Source: Fimbriimonadaceae bacterium (GTDB lineage Bacteria; Armatimonadota; Fimbriimonadia; Fimbriimonadales; Fimbriimonadaceae). From it: a DNA stretch of 64,000 nt. Below, in pieces: positions 32,263 to 41,108 of this stretch; position 1 is the first letter of the stretch, and every line of letters begins with the position of its first letter. Both the position numbers and the translations under genes were made by a program. The notes beneath the pieces are model-generated. The model did not search any database and was not told the origin of the DNA. It saw nothing but the letters and a program-made list of their open reading frames with translations. The stretch lies in contig JAHBTD010000004.1 in assembly GCA_019638775.1 (NCBI GenBank), forward strand, positions 62,001 to 126,000, in the 5' to 3' direction.

Positions 32263-32865
32263 TTACTCTGCGGATTCGGTTGCAGCAGGCGCTTCTGCGG
32301 CGGGCGCCTCAGCTGCCGGAGCTTCCTCAGCGGGAGCAGCCTTAGCCTTCTTGGGCTTGGCTTCCTTTGCCGGAGCCTCTGCTTCGGATGCGGGAGCTGC
32401 TGCTTCTGCGGGCGCGGCGGCTTCAGCCGTCTTGGCTACAGCTTCGAGCTTTTGTGCTCGCTCTGCATTCGGATCGCGATTTTCGCCACGATCTCCGCGA
32501 TCTCCGCCCCTATCTCCTCGGTCGCCACGATCTCGCCGATCTCGTCGGTAACCCATGTCTCGACCAGGAGTCATGTCCGCCATGATGTAGGGCAGGAGAG
32601 CCAGTTCGCGAGCGCGTCGGATTGCCGAAGCGATCATGCGCTGCTGCTTGGCGGTTGTGCCGGTTTGGCGCATCGGAAGAATCTTGCCGCGATCATTCAG
32701 GAAGCGGCGAAGCAGCGCGATGTCCTTGTAGTCGACATCATAAATCTTCTCGCGAGTGAGAATGCTGACCTTTCGGCGCTTTTTGCCGCGGGCTTTTGGC
32801 TCTCCGCCACCAGCGCCAAGGTCCTTATCGCGGTCCATACCCGCGTCGGATGTATATTCGCTCAT
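32263..32865 (-). CDS. rpsR: Ribosomal protein S18 with a long disordered C-terminal tail
   Basis: The S18 core (about residues 28-95) has [61 protein letters not shown], enough to bind 16S rRNA and S6 in the 30S platform. S18 is normally 75-95 aa; this one is 200 aa. It has a ~27-residue N-terminal extension, and after the core an Arg/Asp/Gly-rich stretch ([15 protein letters not shown]...) and an Ala/Glu/Pro/Lys-rich tail to residue 200. The frame and codon use continue smoothly. It lies next to tRNA-Gly, not with rpsF/ssb/rplI. Confidence 0.92.
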   Translation of the reverse strand: MSEYTSDAGMDRDKDLGAGGGEPKARGKKRRKVSILTREKIYDVDYKDIALLRRFLNDRGKILPMRQTGTTAKQQRMIASAIRRARELALLPYIMADMTPGRDMGYRRDRRDRGDRGDRGGDRGDRGENRDPNAERAQKLEAVAKTAEAAAPAEAAAPASEAEAPAKEAKPKKAKAAPAEEAPAAEAPAAEAPAATESAE

Positions 32866-32952
32866 ATTCGTTCAAAACCTCTTGTATTCGCTACGCCGCC
32901 GTCGTTTTCGGCTCGTCGCGATGTTCCGGTCCAGGGAGCCGGAAGGGTTTTC

Positions 32953-33026
32953 TGGAGCGGGCAGCGGGAATCGAACCCGCATAATCAGCTTGGAAGGCTG
33001 GAGCTTTACCACTAAGCTATGCCCGC
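32953..33026 (-). tRNA. tRNA-Gly (anticodon TCC)
   Basis: Minus strand: 7-bp acceptor stem GCGGGCA/TGCCCGC, D-arm AGCTTAGTGGTAAAGCT, anticodon loop CTTCCAA, T-arm GGGTTCGATTCCC, discriminator T and an encoded CCA (32953-32955). It lies 87 nt upstream of rpsR in the same direction, so joint transcription is possible. Confidence 0.97.
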
Positions 33027-33140
33027 AAACGCGAAGCAGATTATACCAGGCAGGAATTGGGAAGTTCATGCCCAAAGAATTCACCTGGACATAGGCCCTA
33101 GCTTATGGTAGGTCACCTGCACGAGCTTCGCAAATCTGAA

Positions 33141-33146
33141 TACACT
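33141..33146 (+). promoter_or_regulatory. -10-like TACACT of a likely leaderless gene
   Basis: TACACT ends 7 nt before the ATG at 33154, with only CAAGTTT between. Confidence 0.45.
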
Positions 33147-33153
33147 CAAGTTT

Positions 33154-33867
33154 ATGAAGGTCGCCAAACTCTTGGCCTTTGCGGTCTTCGCCATCGGCGC
33201 AGTCACGCTATTTCTCGTTACCACGGGAACGATCAAGCGCGTACCGAAGGAAGAGATCGCCGAAACGACGCTCGCCGAGTCCACACCACGCCACCCTGTA
33301 ACCGAGAAGATGGTGAAGGTCAGCGAAGAATACACTCGCAAAGCCGCTCCCGACTTCAAGCTCAAGGACGTTGCCGGTGTTGAGTATTCGCTGGATAGCC
33401 TTACGAAGAGCGGACCTACCGTCCTGATTGCCGTGCTCGAAGGCTGCCCATGTACGACCGACTCTCAGCCCCTCTTCAATGCAATGGCGAAAAAGTTTGA
33501 CGGAAAAGCGAACTTCGTTGGACTGTTTACGCAAGGGCCGGCTCGCATAGACCAATGGACAAAGGATCACTCGGTGAAGTTTCCGATTCTGGTCGATGAA
33601 GATGGCAAGGTGTGCAAAGCGTACGGACTTGAGAATTCGGTTTATACGGTCCTTTTGCGGTCTGACAAGACGATTGAGAAGATTTGGCCTGGCTACTCTC
33701 AGGCGATGCTGATGGAATTGGACAGCAAGCTTTCGGAGCTGACGGGCTTTGCAGGCACGCCTTTTGACGCGGCTTATGCTCCTGTGAAATACAGTTCTGG
33801 ATGCAACATCTATTTTGGCGAAGCGACCGAAGAGGTCAAAAAGCTAGACCCTGAATTATCGAACTGA
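33154..33867 (+). CDS. Membrane-anchored redoxin (thioredoxin/peroxiredoxin fold)
   Basis: 237 aa. One N-terminal transmembrane helix (about residues 4-26) anchors a periplasmic domain. AAPDFKLKDVAGVEYSLDSL is the start of an AhpC/TSA-type fold. The active site region reads VLEGCPCTTDSQPLF, a C-P-C pair rather than the CxxC of thioredoxins or the single Cys of peroxiredoxins. FPILVDEDGKVCKAYGLENSVYTVLLRSD completes the fold. The chain has a Cys-containing extension near the end (KYSSGCNIYF). The reaction is not known. Confidence 0.8.
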   Translation: MKVAKLLAFAVFAIGAVTLFLVTTGTIKRVPKEEIAETTLAESTPRHPVTEKMVKVSEEYTRKAAPDFKLKDVAGVEYSLDSLTKSGPTVLIAVLEGCPCTTDSQPLFNAMAKKFDGKANFVGLFTQGPARIDQWTKDHSVKFPILVDEDGKVCKAYGLENSVYTVLLRSDKTIEKIWPGYSQAMLMELDSKLSELTGFAGTPFDAAYAPVKYSSGCNIYFGEATEEVKKLDPELSN

Positions 33868-33918
33868 CGCTGATTGAAACTCCGCCGTGATGACCTTATC
33901 GATCACAGACCCAAACCC

Positions 33919-34506
33919 ATGAAGCCGCTACCCGTTACCCTCAAAGGCCAGACGGCGATCTTGGCCCCTCTTGACCTTGACCACACCGACGCGCTCTTTG
34001 AGATTGCTCAGGATGAGGCGATCTGGCGATGGATGCTTGTCAAACAGCCGGAAACCGTGGGCGAAATGGAGAGCATCGTTCGGACGGCGTTGAAGGCACA
34101 AGCCGAGGGACACCAAGTCCCCTTTGTGGTCCAGCTTCGCGATACGGGCAAGGTTGTGGGAGCCACGAGATACATGAGTATTCGTCATGCCGAAAGGGGG
34201 TTGGAAATTGGTTGGACATGGTACGCCAAAGATCACCGTCGAACGGCGCTGAACACCGAGTGCAAGCTGATGCTCTTGCAGCATGCTTTTGAAGAGCTTG
34301 GGGCTGTCCGTGTGGAATTGAAGACGGATGAGCGCAATCAGCCATCGCGTACGGCGATCTTGAGGATCGGGGCACAGTTTGAGGGGATTCTGCGGAACTA
34401 TCAAACGCGGCATGACGGTTTTGTTCGCAACACGGCGATGTTTGCGATCACCAATCAGGATTGGCCATCGGTTAAAGAGCGTCTGCTAGGATTCTTGGAG
34501 CGATAG
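33919..34506 (+). CDS. GNAT N-acetyltransferase, RimJ/RimL-like
   Basis: 195 aa from the ATG of MKPLPVTLKGQTAILAPLD; a TTG at 33874 is also in frame and would add 15 residues, but family N-termini favour the ATG. The RimJ/RimL pattern is seen: LDLDHTDALFEIAQDEAIWRWM, VGATRYMSI, LEIGWTWYAKDHRRTALNTECKLMLLQHAFEELGAVRVELKTDERNQPSRTAILRIGAQFEGIL. It acetylates an amine from acetyl-CoA; substrate unknown. Follows the redoxin gene. Confidence 0.85.
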   Translation: MKPLPVTLKGQTAILAPLDLDHTDALFEIAQDEAIWRWMLVKQPETVGEMESIVRTALKAQAEGHQVPFVVQLRDTGKVVGATRYMSIRHAERGLEIGWTWYAKDHRRTALNTECKLMLLQHAFEELGAVRVELKTDERNQPSRTAILRIGAQFEGILRNYQTRHDGFVRNTAMFAITNQDWPSVKERLLGFLER

Positions 34507-34535
34507 TGCCGACTTGGGTTTGCCAGCGCTCGCTG

Positions 34536-34541
34536 TAAACT
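34536..34541 (+). promoter_or_regulatory. -10-like TAAACT of a likely leaderless gene
   Basis: TAAACT ends 6 nt before the ATG at 34548, and no Shine-Dalgarno sequence is present. Confidence 0.45.
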
Positions 34542-34547
34542 GCAATC

Positions 34548-34991
34548 ATGCGCCTGACGCTCTGTAAGCTGTGCCAATTCGCCGACCGCCTTGCCAGCGG
34601 GAGTCCGGTACTTGTCGGGATTTTCAGCCATATGGAGACCGTCAGCTTCCCGACAGGTCTCGATCCCTCATTTCTGGCTCTGGAGCTTGAAAGCGACCCG
34701 ATTGAGCATGGCAATGACTACCGTCTGGACGTAAGGCTGATCGACGAGGATGGACGCGTACTTGCGCAGAACGTCTTGATGCTGGAGCTTCCGCCTTCGC
34801 GGGACCCGATCCCTTACCGTACCTTTGTGTCGCTGAACGTACCGTGGGATCGACCCATCCTTTTTGAGCGACACGGGGTCTACCGTTTTGATGTGGTGCT
34901 TCACCGTGAGAGTGGCGAGGAGATTCTTGGGGGCGAGACGTTGATTGTGCATCTTCGCCAGAATCCGATTCAAGAAGGGCCACGAGACTAG
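34548..34991 (+). CDS. DUF6941-like protein of unknown function
   Basis: 147 aa, a single beta-rich domain: LCKLCQFADRLASGSPVLVGIFSHM, FPTGLDPSFLALELESD, DYRLDVRLIDEDGRVLAQNV, then FVSLNVPWDRPILFERHGVYRFDVVLHRESG. The order (LC..A......L.v.G.F) and length match the small DUF6941-type family; function unknown. Stand-alone gene, 41 nt before tRNA-Trp. Confidence 0.65.
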   Translation: MRLTLCKLCQFADRLASGSPVLVGIFSHMETVSFPTGLDPSFLALELESDPIEHGNDYRLDVRLIDEDGRVLAQNVLMLELPPSRDPIPYRTFVSLNVPWDRPILFERHGVYRFDVVLHRESGEEILGGETLIVHLRQNPIQEGPRD

Positions 34992-35031
34992 GACGCTCAG
35001 AGGTCGGTGAGGTAAAATCGGTCACCCTCGC

Positions 35032-35107
35032 AGGGGTGTAGCTCAGCTGGTAGAGCAATGGTCTCCAAAACCATAGGTCGCGGGTTCGAATCCTGTCGCC
35101 CCTGCCA
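35032..35107 (+). tRNA. tRNA-Trp (anticodon CCA)
   Basis: Plus strand: acceptor AGGGGTG/CGCCCCT, D-arm GCTCAGCTGGTAGAGC, anticodon loop TCTCCAAAA, T-arm GCGGGTTCGAATCCTGT, discriminator G and encoded CCA. A TAAAAT at 35013-35018 is a plausible -10. Confidence 0.97.
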
Positions 35108-35188
35108 CTTCCCTTTTTCGGAACTTCCCGCTTGGTTTTCAGCGTTGCCACGCTTTATGACACTGAGCATTCTTACTTCGCGATGCGC

Positions 35189-35194
35189 CAAAAT
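35189..35194 (+). promoter_or_regulatory. -10-like CAAAAT of a likely leaderless gene
   Basis: GCGCCAAAATTAGG with CAAAAT ending 7 nt before the ATG at 35202. The string GCCAAAATTAGG is identical upstream of the ferredoxin gene. Confidence 0.5.
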
Positions 35195-35201
35195 TAGGGG
35201 C

Positions 35202-36065
35202 ATGCGGTTCACCCGTTGGTTGTTGGCTGTCCCTCTTTTCGCGCTAATCGCAGGCTGCGGTTCAAACGATCCGATCATTGGCGGAAAGCCGAATGAAAGC
35301 CCGGCGAAGCAGATCGTCAGTCTGAGCCCGAGCACGACGGAGATTACAGGCGCAAAGCTGATCAACGTCACGATGATCGGCGTGACGGAGAGTTGCAACT
35401 GGCCTCCGAGCATCAAGCAGATGATTCCACCTCCTATGATGGTGATGAACGGCATCAAGCCCAACTACGAGGCCATCGCAAGTCTGCGGCCTGACCTGGT
35501 TGTTTATGACGCCGCCCTGTTTTCCGATCAAGACATTCAGAAGTTTAGCGATCTGAATATCCGCACCTTTGGGTTTAAGGCGAATACGCTGGAGGATTTC
35601 TATACCGAGTTGTATAAGCTCGCCTCCATGACAAGCTCGGAGTCGCACGCGAACGATTATGTGATCGCCATGCAGCGCGCACAGGAGCGCGGACGCGTGC
35701 CTATCGAGCCTAAGCCTAAGGCAGCAATCATATTGCCGGGGCAAGGGTCGGAGCACTTTGTGGCGGGGAGTGAATCCTTCCAGGCGGACATGGTGAGAAA
35801 CTGCGGAGCCGACGTCGTTGGTCCGAAAGGCACAGCCTTCATGCCGGCAAATATCGAAGAGCTTGTTTCGCTCAACCCCGATGTGATCTTTTCGGGTGGT
35901 GACGCCACGGCCCTGACGAAGGACCCACGGCTACAAAGTATTTCGGCGATCAAGAACAAGCGCGTTTTCTCGTTCAATGCAGACGTTATTGTTCGGCGGG
36001 GAGGCCGTGTCGATCGAGTGATGGGCGAGATGATCGACATGATGCGAAAACAGACATCGAACTGA
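35202..36065 (+). CDS. BtuF-like periplasmic binding lipoprotein
   Basis: 287 aa from the ATG of MRFTRWLLAVPLFALIAGCGS, a lipoprotein signal with lipobox LIAGC (the longer frame runs through tRNA-Trp and is rejected). The type III substrate-binding fold is seen: IVSLSPSTTEI, VTESCNWPPSIK, the long helical linker, LPGQGSEHFVAGSESFQADMVRNCGADVV, LNPDVIFSGG and a final VDRVMGEMIDMM. The family binds cobalamin or iron siderophores for BtuCD-type importers. No permease or ATPase gene is adjacent. Confidence 0.85.
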   Translation: MRFTRWLLAVPLFALIAGCGSNDPIIGGKPNESPAKQIVSLSPSTTEITGAKLINVTMIGVTESCNWPPSIKQMIPPPMMVMNGIKPNYEAIASLRPDLVVYDAALFSDQDIQKFSDLNIRTFGFKANTLEDFYTELYKLASMTSSESHANDYVIAMQRAQERGRVPIEPKPKAAIILPGQGSEHFVAGSESFQADMVRNCGADVVGPKGTAFMPANIEELVSLNPDVIFSGGDATALTKDPRLQSISAIKNKRVFSFNADVIVRRGGRVDRVMGEMIDMMRKQTSN

Positions 36066-36084
36066 GACGTTGAATGGAGGAAGA

Positions 36085-36930
36085 ATGAGTAAAGCGGAGA
36101 TTGGTGTTTTTGGTGGGTCTGGCTTTTATAGCCTGCTTGAGGATGTTCGTGAGGCTAAGGTGGATACCCCTTATGGTCCTCCCAGTGATTCTTTGATGCT
36201 GGCGACAGTTCATGGTCGCAAAGTGGCTTTCTTGCCCCGGCATGGAAGAAGCCACACCATTCCCCCCCATAAGATCAACTACCGCGCAAACGTTTGGGCG
36301 ATGCGGTCTTTGGGAGTGCAGGCCATCATCAGCCCTTGTGCGGCTGGTTCGCTTCAGCCTAATGTGGCACCAGGAAGCTTTGTCGTCTGCGATCAGTTCG
36401 TCGACCGAACGACGGGCCGAATCGACACCTTTTACGATGGCCCCATCGTCACGCACATATCGCCGGCCGAAACCTATGACCCTGTCCTTCGCAAGCTTGC
36501 TATTGAGTCGATCAAGCAGCATGGGATCAAGTGTCATGAGTCGGGCACGGTTGTGGTGATCCAGGGCCCGAGATTCTCCACCAAGGCCGAAAGCCGCTGG
36601 TTCCACGATGCCGGATGGCAGGTCATTAACATGACCCAGTATCCCGAGGCTTACCTCTGCCGAGAGCTTGGAATGGCGGTTGTGAACATCGCACTCATCA
36701 CCGACTACGACAGCGGGGCGTTCACGGGCCATGAGGCCGTAACCGCGCATGACGTACTTGAGGTCTTTAAGTCGAACGCGGAGAAGGCCAAGCAGGTGGT
36801 GATGACCTTGATTCAGAAGATGCCTGCCGACCTTTCAGGATTAGGGGCGCGCGATGGCCTAACCTACAGCCGGGGCGACGGCCACGCCGCCACCGACGAC
36901 GACATTCGACTCTACGAACTGCTGGATTAA
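36085..36930 (+). CDS. mtnP: 5'-methylthioadenosine phosphorylase
   Basis: Releases adenine and 5-methylthioribose-1-phosphate from methylthioadenosine. Start at the ATG preceded by GGAGGAAG (36076-36083); a TTG 15 nt upstream is less likely. 281 aa with GVFGGSGFYSL, LPRHGRSHTIPPHKINYRANVWA, SPCAAGSLQ, VVIQGPRFSTKAESRWF and INMTQYPEAYLCRELGM. The NMTQYPEA segment places it among true MTAPs rather than purine nucleoside phosphorylases. A second family member sits at 56883. Confidence 0.92.
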   Translation: MSKAEIGVFGGSGFYSLLEDVREAKVDTPYGPPSDSLMLATVHGRKVAFLPRHGRSHTIPPHKINYRANVWAMRSLGVQAIISPCAAGSLQPNVAPGSFVVCDQFVDRTTGRIDTFYDGPIVTHISPAETYDPVLRKLAIESIKQHGIKCHESGTVVVIQGPRFSTKAESRWFHDAGWQVINMTQYPEAYLCRELGMAVVNIALITDYDSGAFTGHEAVTAHDVLEVFKSNAEKAKQVVMTLIQKMPADLSGLGARDGLTYSRGDGHAATDDDIRLYELLD

Positions 36931-36935
36931 CGCTT

Positions 36936-39749
36936 ATGCTTACTGCCGTCCTTGCGACGCTTTCACTTGCTGCCCTCGGGCAAGACACCGCTGCCCCGAT
37001 AGGACTTGGGTTTTACGACATCGGAGCGTCGAGAGCGGTTGCTGCCGAAGTGATTCCGACTTCGAAGACGGAACTCCTGGGCACGAGCGTGAAGTTTGGC
37101 GAGGACACATACGTCGTGGATGGGCAGGGGCGAGTGGTTGCTCGGGTTCGTGGCAACGGTTCTTGGTCCGACTTTGCCGAGCGCGCTCAAAAAGCAAAGG
37201 CAAGACAATCGCCCTCTAATCCGGCTTGGCGCATCAAGGCATTTGTTCTTACACGATCTGACCTCTTGGAGACGCACGCCGATGGGATGCTGCGCGCACG
37301 TCAGGGAAGCTTGGAAAGCCCCCAGCTTCAGCGAACCCTTTCTGCCCTTTCTCTCCTGGCGGCTTTGATTGAAACGACCACCGATGGCGCCCTTCGACCG
37401 CAGATTGAGTTGCAGATCGACGCCGATTCCGCCCCCGAGAACGCCTATGCGGGCTCGAAGCCTTACGGCTCGGCCTTTCTAACAGAGTATTTGGAGGCGA
37501 GGATCAACGGCGCTGGATACATCGCCGAAGATCGGGCTTACCGTGGTCCGTATGATTCGATTTTTGTGATCCACTCTGGGCTCGTTCAAGACACGGCGAG
37601 GGCCGTTGTCAACGACTCTCCAAGCTGGTCGCTCCCCTATTACAGTCCAGACTGTGGCGGGACTGCGCAGGAGATGGCGGCTTACCTCTTTAGCCTGTGG
37701 AACCGCGATGTCCTTTCGGCGCTATCCAAGCATGGATACGCGACTCCCACCGACGCAGATTTTCTTGGCCCGGAGGAATCCCTGAGAGTTCGTGGGATGG
37801 CTCCCGTTCCTGCGATGATCTACGCTATGCCTCCTGGGGGATGGGGGAAGCTGACGAGCCGAGTAGAACCCAAGTCCGCCGATTACGCTGCCCACGCCAC
37901 TAAGACTTACCAAGCAGAGGGCAAAGCTTGGGCAGATGTGCGAACATCTCCTTTGGACCATCTGCCTTGGTTGCAGGGGCGCGTTGAGTTGAACCGTACA
38001 CTCGGATTGTCTTCGGCTTGGTCGAATGAGGTAGGCGTGAAACCCTATACTCAAGCCAGCTTTACGCTCGGGCACGGCTCCGATCAGTACGTTTTTGTCG
38101 ATCTTCCTTTTGCGGACCTTTTCGGGAGCCACTTTGCCAGCGCGGCGAAGGCTCGTGTGCTCGCCCTTTATGGCGATCCTGTTTTCAAGCGCATCTACGT
38201 TGTCTTTAAGACGGCAAAGTTCGGTGACAACCTCCCCGAAGTAAGCTTGCTCACTCTGCCAGGGTTCAGCTTTGGACCCGACGTCGTGGCGGCTCCACCC
38301 GCTGAGGTTCCGGTGATTGGCAACGTAATCGCCAGTCGTGAGAAGGACGCAGAACATGGGGATGTATGGCGTCTTGACCTTAAGCCGAACCCATGGATCG
38401 CACGTCTCGACCTGGTTCCTGCTGGGGCAAAGATTGACCTGGTTGCCAATCCATTCCTGAACTTGGCTTTGAGGGCAACTGAGGTTGAGCCGTGGACGAT
38501 AGGACTCTATACACAAGGGGCGAGCAGGCCATCGGCCAGGATCTCCCTGTTTATGGCGCTGCCCGAACCGGTTGAAACCGCCGGATCGGAACGGATTCCC
38601 ACCAAGTACGTGCCCGGGATGGTCAAGACCGATTGGAATAAGGTCAGCATCGACCTGCGCCAGATTCTCGACGCGACTACCCTTTCCCGGATAACTCAGA
38701 TTCGTATTGAAACCGATCCTCGAACGTCTTGCTTCGAGCCGATCCAGCCTGCTGCAACACTGAGAATCGCAAAACCCACGCTGAGCGCTTCTGCTACGGC
38801 AAACGATCTTCAAGCCGTGCCAGGACTGCCCGATCCAAACGCGACGGATGCGAACCCACTTGCACGGCTGTCCTACATCCTGCGGACGCGAAACTGGACG
38901 GACGCGACGGCCCAAGCCAACCTTCTCAAGCTCCTTGAGGACACCGATGACACGGTGCGGCTTAACGCCTGCAATGTGTTTACAAGGTTTACGTTAGCGG
39001 GGTCAGAGGCCACGTTAGGCAAGGCGGTTCGCTCTATCAGCACTCGCATTGCCGATGTTGCCATCAAGGCGCTTGCGTTCCAGAATACGCCAGAAGCTTG
39101 GCTGATCTTGGGCAGCGCTTTGGAGAATGGCCCGTTTGAGTTCACCAAGGCCTCGGCGGCAAAGATGCTCGCCACTCGGAAGGACCCCAAGCTCGCGGGC
39201 ACCATCAACCGTCTTTATGCCAGCAACGACTGGAGGGTGCGACGGGCCGGGGTTGAGGCGCTGCAATCGCTCCCGAACAACGAACCGGCAGTAGCAGCGA
39301 TGGCGTTTCTGCAAGAGGAGGACCCATCGGTGAGGCTGGCAGTAGTTCGGGGTGTAACCCTTCCACTGGACGTTATCATGCGACGTTTGCTTTGGAACGC
39401 GGTGAACGATTCAAGCGATATGGTTCGACTGTGGAGCAATATTGGACTCATTCGATTTGGCAAGCCCAAGGAGATGAGCGAAGGCTATAAAGGCGTTCGT
39501 GACGACAGCCGCATCGTTCGCTTGCGACTGGTTCAATACATCGAGAAGCACCCGATCGAGGCCGCACGGGATGCCCTACGCCTTGCCATCGCGGATGTGG
39601 ACCCAGAAGTGCGAGCAGCCGCGCTTGATGCGTTCATTAAGATGCCCGATCCGTTCCGAATTGAGGACGTGCAGAGCGCAAGCACGGATACCGATCCCCG
39701 GGTTAAGGCTGCCTATCAGCGCCTGTTAAAAGCGCGCGGACTTGCCTAA
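36936..39749 (+). CDS. Large exported protein with C-terminal HEAT repeats
   Basis: 937 aa. A short signal peptide (MLTAVLATLSLAALG) is followed by a central region (~residues 25-600) rich in beta structure with no family I recognise. Residues ~650-937 are helical repeats with the HEAT pattern (DDTVRLNACNVFTRF, SNDWRVRRAGVEALQSLPN, PSVRLAVVRGVTLPLD, PEVRAAALDAFIKM). HEAT modules usually mediate protein contact. Begins 5 nt after mtnP, but no functional link is apparent. Confidence 0.7.
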   Translation: MLTAVLATLSLAALGQDTAAPIGLGFYDIGASRAVAAEVIPTSKTELLGTSVKFGEDTYVVDGQGRVVARVRGNGSWSDFAERAQKAKARQSPSNPAWRIKAFVLTRSDLLETHADGMLRARQGSLESPQLQRTLSALSLLAALIETTTDGALRPQIELQIDADSAPENAYAGSKPYGSAFLTEYLEARINGAGYIAEDRAYRGPYDSIFVIHSGLVQDTARAVVNDSPSWSLPYYSPDCGGTAQEMAAYLFSLWNRDVLSALSKHGYATPTDADFLGPEESLRVRGMAPVPAMIYAMPPGGWGKLTSRVEPKSADYAAHATKTYQAEGKAWADVRTSPLDHLPWLQGRVELNRTLGLSSAWSNEVGVKPYTQASFTLGHGSDQYVFVDLPFADLFGSHFASAAKARVLALYGDPVFKRIYVVFKTAKFGDNLPEVSLLTLPGFSFGPDVVAAPPAEVPVIGNVIASREKDAEHGDVWRLDLKPNPWIARLDLVPAGAKIDLVANPFLNLALRATEVEPWTIGLYTQGASRPSARISLFMALPEPVETAGSERIPTKYVPGMVKTDWNKVSIDLRQILDATTLSRITQIRIETDPRTSCFEPIQPAATLRIAKPTLSASATANDLQAVPGLPDPNATDANPLARLSYILRTRNWTDATAQANLLKLLEDTDDTVRLNACNVFTRFTLAGSEATLGKAVRSISTRIADVAIKALAFQNTPEAWLILGSALENGPFEFTKASAAKMLATRKDPKLAGTINRLYASNDWRVRRAGVEALQSLPNNEPAVAAMAFLQEEDPSVRLAVVRGVTLPLDVIMRRLLWNAVNDSSDMVRLWSNIGLIRFGKPKEMSEGYKGVRDDSRIVRLRLVQYIEKHPIEAARDALRLAIADVDPEVRAAALDAFIKMPDPFRIEDVQSASTDTDPRVKAAYQRLLKARGLA

Positions 39750-39827
39750 TTACACCGCACAACGGCGATGAAGAGCCCAGTATGGGCGTCTTTGGAACGT
39801 AGAATAGAATACTGAACGTTGTCTTAA

Positions 39828-41108
39828 ATGTCCGACAATGGAACCAGGCACACTCGTCGCCAGATCGGGAATCGATACCCTATGACCGAAAACCAAAAGA
39901 ATCTGCTTGTCACCCTCGGTGTTTGCATCGGTGCGGGAGCCGTCATCTTTGGCATCCATACGCGTGACCGGCTTGACCTTGGTTTTGCACGCCCAACCCT
40001 TGCCGGAAGTGGAGCGTTGGTCTCTCGCGAGGACTCGCCAGATATCCCGGCTGAGCAGTACTTCACACGGCTTACCGATCTTATTAAGCGTGAATACGTC
40101 GATAAGGTGAACGATGATATGAAGCTGGCTGCGGGTGCAGTCCGCGGCATGGTCGGCTCATTGGGAGATACGAATTCTGTTTATTACGACGAGAAAACCT
40201 TCCCCGTCTATCTGAACGAATTGAAGGGTCAATATGAAGGCATCGGAGTCGATCTTGTCTTTGTGCGCGAGCAGGTGAAGTCGGAGAAGACCGGCGAATT
40301 GGTCGAGGGTGGAATCCCCAAACTGATGGTTTCGAGTGTGGTGCCGGGAGGTCCAGCCGACCGCGCAGGAGTGAAGCAGGGCTATTGGGTCGATAGTATC
40401 AATGACATCTGGGTGATGAACCCAAGTCTGCAAGACAAGGTGAACGAAGCGCGTGACCTTGTGAACAAAAAGAAAATGCCCCCCGAGTCACTCAACGAAT
40501 TGAGAGAGGAGATCAGAACCAAGCTTGATACAAACATGCCGCCGTTGCGGGCTCGTGAGAAACTGACCACTGGAACGACGGGATCCATCAAAGTTTTGTG
40601 GCGGACGCCCGGAGGCACGGAGACGCTTTCCATTCAAAAATCGACAAGTTCAAGGCCTAATTTTGAACAAAGGAGTGACGGATCGATTGCGATTCGGTTC
40701 GTTCCCGGAACGGACAAAGACCTTCGGGAAGCGCTCAATGGGAAGACGGAGGCCACACTTGACCTGCGCGGAGTTGCCACTGGCGACTACCCTACAATGC
40801 GCAAATGCTTGGAAGTTGTCGGCGGGAAGGGCTCGTACGGTTTTCTGAGTAAAGAGGGTGAGCCCGACGCTATCGCGCTCACCGTTAAGGAGGGGACGGA
40901 GTCTCCGCCCAAGCTCAAGATACTTGTGGATGCGGGCACTCAGGGCGTCGCCGAAATTTTTGCTCTTGCGTTGAAGAACAGCGGCAAGGCAACAATCGAG
41001 GGTACGACGGGCAACAACCCCGTTGCGACCGAGGTCATCAGGCTGCCGGTCGGTAGCGGGTACACGCTGGCGATAGGCCGCTATAACGCGAAGGGGGAGA
41101 GCAAGTGA
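39828..41108 (+). CDS. S41 family pseudo-protease (catalytic residues lost)
   Basis: 426 aa (408 if the in-frame ATG at 39882 is used; neither has a clear Shine-Dalgarno sequence). N-terminal anchor helix (~residues 24-42), a PDZ domain (GQYEGIGVDLVFV, PGGPADRAGVKQGYWV), then an S41 core. Against the following gene, the nucleophile motif DSASAAEI reads GTQGVAEI, with Gly at residue 373 in place of Ser, and the general base Lys of YGKASVQ aligns with Asn in GNNPVAT. Proteolysis is therefore not expected. Its stop overlaps the start of the active paralogue. Confidence 0.85.
   Translation: MSDNGTRHTRRQIGNRYPMTENQKNLLVTLGVCIGAGAVIFGIHTRDRLDLGFARPTLAGSGALVSREDSPDIPAEQYFTRLTDLIKREYVDKVNDDMKLAAGAVRGMVGSLGDTNSVYYDEKTFPVYLNELKGQYEGIGVDLVFVREQVKSEKTGELVEGGIPKLMVSSVVPGGPADRAGVKQGYWVDSINDIWVMNPSLQDKVNEARDLVNKKKMPPESLNELREEIRTKLDTNMPPLRAREKLTTGTTGSIKVLWRTPGGTETLSIQKSTSSRPNFEQRSDGSIAIRFVPGTDKDLREALNGKTEATLDLRGVATGDYPTMRKCLEVVGGKGSYGFLSKEGEPDAIALTVKEGTESPPKLKILVDAGTQGVAEIFALALKNSGKATIEGTTGNNPVATEVIRLPVGSGYTLAIGRYNAKGESK

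Noticed and set aside
37722-38915. 397-codon minus-strand frame inside the HEAT-repeat gene
   Set aside because: No start signal or domain, and the plus-strand gene is continuous with a signal peptide and repeats.
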